A DNA stretch of 24,365 nt from an uncultured Bacilli bacterium (GTDB lineage: Bacteria; Bacillota_I; Bacilli_A; RF39; UBA660): positions 1-24,365 of the forward strand of contig CAJTZC010000018.1 in NCBI GenBank assembly GCA_910583745.1, read 5' to 3'. Positions 20,024 to 24,365 of this stretch are shown in pieces. Position 1 is the first letter of the stretch. The number at the start of each line of letters is the position of its first letter. The notes beneath the pieces were generated by a model. It was not told the origin of the DNA. It did not search any database and saw only the letters and a list, made by a program, of their open reading frames with translations. Both the position numbers and the translations under genes were made by a program.

Positions 20024-20779
20024 ATGGTCATATATCTCGATTTGATATTTTTGGTAAATTTTATATTCGACGTCTCTTTGTTGTTGACTGTCGATTTGCT
20101 GTTAAAGCGAAAAGCGAAGATGTGGAGGGTCGTCTTGGGCGCACTCGTCGGCGAGACGAGTATGCTCACCCTGTTTGTCAACTTTGACAATACTTTTATG
20201 TTTTTATTTAAGATAGGGTTAAATTTGGCCATGGTTGTCGCCACTTTTTCGTTCAAAGAAATTCGATATACTTTCTACAATGCGATTTATCTCTATTTGG
20301 TCGGAATGATTTTAGGTGGCTTCGAGTACTACCTCTATAATGAATTTCAAGTCGGAGGGCAATTCGGGATAAAGTATTTGATCGTTCTCGTCTTATCTCC
20401 TATCGCATTAATCGTCTATTATAAGCTATCGAAAAAATTTAAAAATGACTACAACAATCGGCATTCCTTGAAAGTGGTCTACGATGAATGCGTATTCGAA
20501 GGTGTAGGCTATCTCGACAGTGGGAACAAATTGGTAAATCCTATAAACGGTAAAATTATCGTTTTAATCGAAAAAGAATATATCCATTATCATAAGTTAA
20601 AACTCATCCCGGTTCCTTACAATGCCTTGAATCATCACGGTCTTCTGTACTGCTTCAGTCCTAAGGAACTCTATGTCGACGGACGAGAATATAAAGACAT
20701 TATGATAGGGCTTTCGGAAGTGAAGTTTAATATAGAAGGTTGTAATGCACTTTTAAATGCTAGAATGGAGAATATATGA
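20024..20779 (+). CDS. spoIIGA: Sporulation sigma-E processing peptidase SpoIIGA
   Basis: SpoIIGA is the membrane aspartic protease that, on a forespore signal, cleaves pro-SigE in the mother cell. ATG 20024 is chosen because the protein then begins MVIYLDLIFLVNFIFD, the standard SpoIIGA N-terminus, with CGAGG upstream; an in-frame ATG at 19970 lies in the preceding terminator hairpin. The 251 residues have five likely membrane segments in the first 145 residues and a C-terminal protease domain with the active-site motif LDSGNKLVNPING (Asp near residue 166) and IPYN-like PVPYNAL. Normal members are about 280-310 residues, so it is compact. The stop overlaps sigE (ATGA). The promoter is not clear; TATAAT at 19997-20002 is possible. 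Confidence 0.88.
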   Translation: MVIYLDLIFLVNFIFDVSLLLTVDLLLKRKAKMWRVVLGALVGETSMLTLFVNFDNTFMFLFKIGLNLAMVVATFSFKEIRYTFYNAIYLYLVGMILGGFEYYLYNEFQVGGQFGIKYLIVLVLSPIALIVYYKLSKKFKNDYNNRHSLKVVYDECVFEGVGYLDSGNKLVNPINGKIIVLIEKEYIHYHKLKLIPVPYNALNHHGLLYCFSPKELYVDGREYKDIMIGLSEVKFNIEGCNALLNARMENI

Positions 20780-21462
20780 TTTTTAAGAAAATAATAGAGT
20801 TTCTCAAGAAGAAATACAACGACTGTTTCTTCGTCGGCAGTACCGATGCTCTTCCACCTCCTTTGGATAAGGATAAAGAGTTCGAACTTCTTTTGAAGTG
20901 CAAGGAAGGCGATATGGAAGCGAGAAATGTGCTCATCGAACACAATCTCCGTTTGGTCGTCTTTTTGGCTAAGAAGTTCGATACATCTGGATATGACCTC
21001 GAGGATTTGGTCTCCATCGGTTCTTTAGGACTCATCAAAGGTATCATGACGTATAAGCCGGATAAGAACATCAAACTCGCGACGTATGCTTCGCGATGTA
21101 TCACGAACGAGATTCTCATGTATTTGAGGAAGAATAAGAATAGAAAAGGCGAGGTCAGTTTTGAAGATGCCTTGAATTTCGATGCCGAAGGGAACGAACT
21201 TCGATTAGAAGATATCATGGGTACCGAGGCCGATGTCGTGCACGAAGAGATAGAGACGAAACTCTCTAAAGTAAAGCTGCAAGAATGTCTCGAGGATTTG
21301 CCGGATAGAGACAAGGAAATCATGACTTTACGCTATGGGCTCAACAATACGGAGGAATACACCCAGAAAGAAGTTGCCGACATGCTCGGGATAAGTCAGT
21401 CTTACATCTCGAGGATAGAGAAAAAAGTGATAAAGCGCTTGCAAAGTGTCATGAAAGCGTAA
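20776..21462 (+). CDS. sigE: RNA polymerase sporulation sigma factor SigE
   Basis: SigE directs early mother-cell transcription. The 228 residues start with a short pro-sequence (MIFKKIIEFLKKKYNDCFFVGSTDA in two blocks) that holds the protein at the membrane until SpoIIGA cleaves it. Region 1.2/2 follows with LPPPLDKDKEFELL, ARNVLIEHNLRLVVFLAKKF, DLVSIGSLGLIKGIMTYKP and KLATYASRCITNEILMYLRK; region 3 with GNELRLEDIMGTEADV; region 4 with ECLEDLPDRDKEIMTLRYGL and the helix-turn-helix TQKEVADMLGISQSYISRIE. All are strongly like B. subtilis SigE. It overlaps spoIIGA by four bases, the conserved spoIIG operon order. Confidence 0.96.
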   Translation: MIFKKIIEFLKKKYNDCFFVGSTDALPPPLDKDKEFELLLKCKEGDMEARNVLIEHNLRLVVFLAKKFDTSGYDLEDLVSIGSLGLIKGIMTYKPDKNIKLATYASRCITNEILMYLRKNKNRKGEVSFEDALNFDAEGNELRLEDIMGTEADVVHEEIETKLSKVKLQECLEDLPDRDKEIMTLRYGLNNTEEYTQKEVADMLGISQSYISRIEKKVIKRLQSVMKA

Positions 21463-21518
21463 AGTATGAATAATTGCTGAAGAAATCTCCCAAAACGTCT
21501 GTGAAGGGGGATTTTAGT

Positions 21519-22295
21519 TTGAGTAAATTTAAAGTTGACATTACAGGCATAGATACGAACAGTTTGAAGGTTTTGACGAATGAAGAGATGGTGACACTTT
21601 TTGAAGAGGTCAAAAAAGGAAATGAACTAGCGAAGGAGGAGATTGTAAACGGCAACTTGAAACTGGTCTTGAGTATCATATCGAAATTTAGAAATAAGGA
21701 CATGGATATGAACGACCTCTTCCAGGTCGGATGTATCGGTTTAATCAAAGCTGTCGACAACTTCGACACTTCGTATGGGGTCATGTTTTCTACTTATGCC
21801 GTTCCTCTCATTTTAGGAGAAGTCAAAAGATTGATACGTTCTAATTCGAGCGTTCGCATCGCTAGAAGTATAAGGGATACGGCGTATAGGATTTTAAAGT
21901 TCAAGGAAGAGTATTCGAATATCTACGGTATCGATCCGACCAATAAGGTCATTGCAAAGGAACTCGGCATCGAGGAGTATGAAATAAGAGATGCTTTGGA
22001 ATCTTTACAGGAGCCGATGAGTATATTTGAGCCGATTTATAACGATGGAGAAGATACAATTTTTCTCTTAGACCAAATAGGCGATACCAAAAAGAACAAT
22101 ACAGATAAGGAGATGCTATTGGCTATGAGAGATGCCCTTTCTAAGATAAAGAAAAGAGAAAGAGATATTTTGGTCGGTCGATATATCATCGGAAAAACTC
22201 AAAGTGAAATCGCGGATGAACTCGGTGTCAGTCAGGCTCAGGTTTCTCGAATTGAGTCGAATGCGATGAAAAGTATCCGCAAGTTGATGGAGTAA
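21519..22295 (+). CDS. sigG: RNA polymerase sporulation sigma factor SigG
   Basis: SigG drives late forespore transcription. TTG 21519 is chosen because GAAGGGGG lies 8 bp upstream and the protein then starts MSKFKVDITGIDTNSLKVLT, matching the SigG N-terminus (KVEICGVNTSKLPVLT); the longer frame from 21474 has no such support. The 258 residues show ELAKEEIVNGNLKLVLSII, DLFQVGCIGLIKAVDNFD, VMFSTYAVPLILGEVKRLIR, SSVRIARSIRDTAYRILKF and region 4 KRERDILVGRYIIGKTQSEI with ADELGVSQAQVSRIE. It follows sigE by 56 bp, the order found in Bacilli and Clostridia. In other species it has a SigF/SigG promoter; I did not see a clear one in the gap. Confidence 0.95.
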   Translation: MSKFKVDITGIDTNSLKVLTNEEMVTLFEEVKKGNELAKEEIVNGNLKLVLSIISKFRNKDMDMNDLFQVGCIGLIKAVDNFDTSYGVMFSTYAVPLILGEVKRLIRSNSSVRIARSIRDTAYRILKFKEEYSNIYGIDPTNKVIAKELGIEEYEIRDALESLQEPMSIFEPIYNDGEDTIFLLDQIGDTKKNNTDKEMLLAMRDALSKIKKRERDILVGRYIIGKTQSEIADELGVSQAQVSRIESNAMKSIRKLME

Positions 22296-22312
22296 ATTTT
22301 TCTTCAGATAAC

Positions 22313-22333
22313 GCAAGCAAAGTGCTTGCTTTT
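22313..22333 (+). terminator. Terminator after sigG
   Basis: GCAAGCA (22313-22319) and TGCTTGC (22323-22329) pair around a three-base loop, followed by TTTTATA. It lies 18 bp after the sigG stop. No other element was recognised between here and the promoter at 22413. Confidence 0.8.
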
Positions 22334-22412
22334 ATAGTTGAATAATTATATACTTGTATTATAGATAATACTCATAAAATAAGTACGAAGGTATGAATGA
22401 TGTAAGTACAAA

Positions 22413-22440
22413 TTGACAAGATTTTCAGCGTATTTATGGT
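22413..22440 (+). promoter_or_regulatory. Promoter of the full-length surface protein gene
   Basis: TTGACA (22413-22418), a perfect -35, a 16-bp spacer and TATGGT (22435-22440) as -10. An alternative is the extended -10 TGG-TAGACT ending at 22445, with a spacing too long for the -35. AGGTAGG lies 7 bp before ATG 22470. Confidence 0.55.
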
Positions 22441-22469
22441 AGACTGAGTTAAAAGGTAGGTACAAAAAC

Positions 22470-24065
22470 ATGACTGAAAAAAATGATAAGAAAAAGGTAA
22501 TTTCATTGATTGTATTATGTGTGTCGTTAGTCGCTTTGACGACATCGCTGACTTATGCTTACTTTGTATCTCAAGTGGGAGCAAACGAGCAAGAGAAGAT
22601 TACGATAAGAAGTGGAGATTTAGCCTTGACGTTTAGAGATATCGATGAGACAGTAGAAAACATAGAGGGCACATGGAGCTTAGGAGACAGTATCGAGAAA
22701 GAATTGGTCATCGAGAATACGGGAACGAGAGATGCGTATGCAAAGATAAGTTGGGACAACTTGATAAACACTTATTTGACAGAATCTCTAACGTATACTT
22801 TAGAAGAAAAAAATGATGAGTCAGGTGCAGTGTGGAAGCAAGCAGAAACTGTAAGTACAAATGTACCGAGAAGTGAAAGTGCATCGACTCAACTATTGGC
22901 TGATCATCTACTTATCCCAGCAGGACATACTTATACTTATAGAGTAAAAATCACATTTGAAGATTTGCCAGATATAGACCAAACACCAGATTTAAATGCT
23001 AAATTTATAACAAAGTTCACATTAAATGAAGGCATAAAGAAACTGACGACTGAAGATAAACTTGCAAATTTGAATATAAAAATAAATCCAAATAATCCAA
23101 CAGATTTTGCAAATCCTGCCACGACAGATGAGACAAAGAATGGGCTGTTCAGTCTAGAAGACGACTATGGGACGAGTTATTACTATAGAGGAACAGCACC
23201 AAACAACTACATAAAGTTTGGACAAGATGCAAATGGTCAAGACATGTGGTGGAGAATCATTCGTTTCAATGGTAATGGAACAGTGCGAATACAGTATGAT
23301 GGAGTGGGGATATCAGGAGATAATACTTATACAAGAGGATTTGTTTTATCTGCTCAAACATGGAATACAAGTAAGAATGATGCCAAATATGTAGGGTGGA
23401 TGTACGGAGGAGCAAACGGAAGTGCAAGTACAAGCAGAGAACAGGCGCAAAGAAATGAGACGGATTCAGAGATAAAGATAAAAGTAGATGAGTGGTACAA
23501 GGAGAACATAGTCGATACAGGATATGGAAATTATGTAGCAGATGTAATTTTTTGTAACGACAGAAGCACTCCAGGAGAGATTGGAACAGGCTTTATAGGA
23601 GATACAGGACTAGGTTATGGAAATAATATAACAGTTTATGGAGCTTATGCAAGAAGTGTAGGGCAATCAGTAACTTATGATAAAGTACAGCCACAATTCA
23701 CATGTCCACAAGAAAATGACAAATTCACTGTAGAAAAGACAAGTGAAGGAAATGGAAATCTGATGTATCCAGTAGGGTTAATAACAGCAGATGAAATCGT
23801 AGCCGCCGGAAGCGGTAAACATGGACCAAATATGGGTAATAGTAAATATTATTTATATAAAGAAAGTATATATTGGTCATTTTCTCCTGACAGGTTTGGT
23901 GAATCTTTTGCAGTTTTATTTGACGTCAGCAGTGGGGGTTACTTAGGAAATAGGAATGTACATAACAGCAGTGCGGTTGCCCCGGTCATCAATCTTAAGG
24001 CTGAATACCTAGATAAACTCCAAGGTGATGGTACTATCGATAATCCATATTATCTGCAGGTTTAG
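22470..24065 (+). CDS. Exported surface protein, SipW/TasA-type signal and variable C-terminal domain
   Basis: A 531-residue protein, full-length paralog of the fragment at the left edge. Residues 1-35 are a Lys-rich start and one hydrophobic segment ending SLTYAYFVSQ, like the signal segments handled by SipW (TasA/camelysin group). Residues 35-190 resemble the TasA/camelysin beta domain (ITIRSGDLALTF, ELVIENTGTRDAYAKISWDN). A middle linker leads to GLFSLEDDYGTSYYYRGTA (about 227) and the WWRIIRF block. The C-terminal domain has the same conserved blocks as the other copy, with the variable patch at nucleotides 23889-23972 between YWSFSP and AVAPVINLKAEYL. Two Cys (FCNDR, FTCPQ) are conserved in both copies and may form a disulfide. 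No sipW lies in the window. Ligand-binding or adhesion is likely but inferred. Confidence 0.82.
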   Translation: MTEKNDKKKVISLIVLCVSLVALTTSLTYAYFVSQVGANEQEKITIRSGDLALTFRDIDETVENIEGTWSLGDSIEKELVIENTGTRDAYAKISWDNLINTYLTESLTYTLEEKNDESGAVWKQAETVSTNVPRSESASTQLLADHLLIPAGHTYTYRVKITFEDLPDIDQTPDLNAKFITKFTLNEGIKKLTTEDKLANLNIKINPNNPTDFANPATTDETKNGLFSLEDDYGTSYYYRGTAPNNYIKFGQDANGQDMWWRIIRFNGNGTVRIQYDGVGISGDNTYTRGFVLSAQTWNTSKNDAKYVGWMYGGANGSASTSREQAQRNETDSEIKIKVDEWYKENIVDTGYGNYVADVIFCNDRSTPGEIGTGFIGDTGLGYGNNITVYGAYARSVGQSVTYDKVQPQFTCPQENDKFTVEKTSEGNGNLMYPVGLITADEIVAAGSGKHGPNMGNSKYYLYKESIYWSFSPDRFGESFAVLFDVSSGGYLGNRNVHNSSAVAPVINLKAEYLDKLQGDGTIDNPYYLQV

Positions 24066-24121
24066 ATTGAAAAAAATAAAAATATAATATATAATCATAA
24101 ATAAGAGAACGCGAATTATTC

Positions 24122-24190
24122 TAGTCGTGTTTCTCCTGAGTTGGAAAACACGGCTAAGAACATTAAGGAACTTAGTCGTGTTATTTTTTT
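24122..24190 (+). promoter_or_regulatory. Mutually exclusive hairpins, attenuator-like, ending in a terminator
   Basis: Segment A (TAGTCGTGTTT, 24122-24132) pairs over 11 bp with segment B (AAACACGGCTA, 24146-24156). Segment B extended (AACACGGCTAAG, 24147-24158) also pairs over 12 bp with segment C (CTTAGTCGTGTT, 24171-24182), which is followed by seven T. Forming A:B would prevent B:C. This may simply be the terminator of the surface protein gene plus a duplicated arm, or a true switch. On the minus strand the B:C hairpin can also end the micro-ORF transcript. Confidence 0.65.
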
Positions 24191-24199
24191 GTTTCTTCA

Positions 24200-24283
24200 C
24201 TATTTTAATAAAATAATGATAATGGCAAGTGCTATGAGCACCCAAAACAAACCATTAAAATCTACTTTAATACTAATAGACAC
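24200..24283 (-). CDS. Possible membrane micropeptide
   Basis: On the minus strand a frame ending at TAG (24202-24200) reads SISIKVDFNGLFWVLIALAI followed by five more hydrophobic residues and a final Lys: one membrane segment with a charged end. A perfect GGAGG (24289-24285) stands in front. GTG 24283 would be too close to it; ATT 24277 has good spacing but is a rare start, and TTG 24307 would give 35 residues without a ribosome binding site. The shape is like small single-pass stress or type I toxin peptides of Bacillota. Downstream on this strand is the hairpin at 24182-24147. Beyond it, 24284-24365 holds nothing I can assign. Weak call. Confidence 0.35.
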   Translation of the reverse strand: MSISIKVDFNGLFWVLIALAIIIILLK

Positions 24284-24365
24284 ACCTCCAATCGTTAAAA
24301 AATTCAAAGCTGAAATTCAAAGGTGACCAAAACCCTCTTCCTTAATTAGAATAGATTGGAGAAAC

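Overview
This window looks like a chromosomal segment of an uncultured, low-GC, spore-forming Bacillota. The evidence is AT-rich DNA with strong Shine-Dalgarno sites, a T-box leader before ileS, an OLE RNA with its partner gene oapA, and a spoIIGA-sigE-sigG sporulation cluster. Short proteins (a half-length RimP, no ylxQ) and the style of the surface proteins suggest a gut Bacilli lineage near RF39/Mycoplasmatota. That placement is inference. TGA is a normal stop here: it ends infB, rimM, spoIIGA and others at tight overlaps.

Layout. (1) 1-764: the 3' part of a surface protein with a hypervariable C-terminal segment, closed by a terminator hairpin. (2) 967-3022: an HD-domain (p)ppGpp-hydrolase-like gene, then OLE RNA (about 575 nt) under its own extended -10 promoter, then oapA and a terminator. 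(3) 3011-3324: three 23-bp-period repeats resembling an IS21-type end, and a 34-codon stub of a DUF3990 gene. (4) 3353-11961: the rimP-nusA-rnpM-infB-rbfA-truB translation operon. Between rbfA and truB lie six tandem paralogs of a degenerate GNAT-fold family. A segmental duplication of roughly 0.9 kb there left a dead partial truB and a partial GNAT gene. (5) 11975-15572: an unknown gene, a consensus promoter, an isoleucine T-box, ileS and its terminator. (6) 15586-17000: mobile-element debris (recombinase tail, broken dinD) followed by a roughly 450-nt structured, non-coding stretch of unassigned class. (7) 17034-18233: rimM-trmD. (8) 18260-19532: two broken paralogous WG-repeat-like genes. 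(9) 19558-22333: a small unknown gene, then spoIIGA-sigE-sigG. (10) 22413-24365: a complete 531-aa paralog of the first surface protein, a pair of mutually exclusive hairpins and a possible minus-strand membrane micropeptide.

How the genes work together. RimP, NusA, RnpM, IF2, RbfA, TruB, IleRS, RimM and TrmD cover 30S maturation, transcription elongation, initiation and tRNA modification or charging. SpoIIGA activates pro-SigE in the mother cell, and SigG acts later in the forespore. The two surface proteins carry a SipW/TasA-type signal segment (seen only in the complete copy) and share a conserved frame around a variable C-terminal patch. That pattern suggests targets of a diversity-generating retroelement outside the window. 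The most unusual items are the GNAT array embedded in the translation operon, the OLE-oapA locus beside an alarmone-hydrolase-like gene, the variable surface-protein patches and the unassigned structured RNA.
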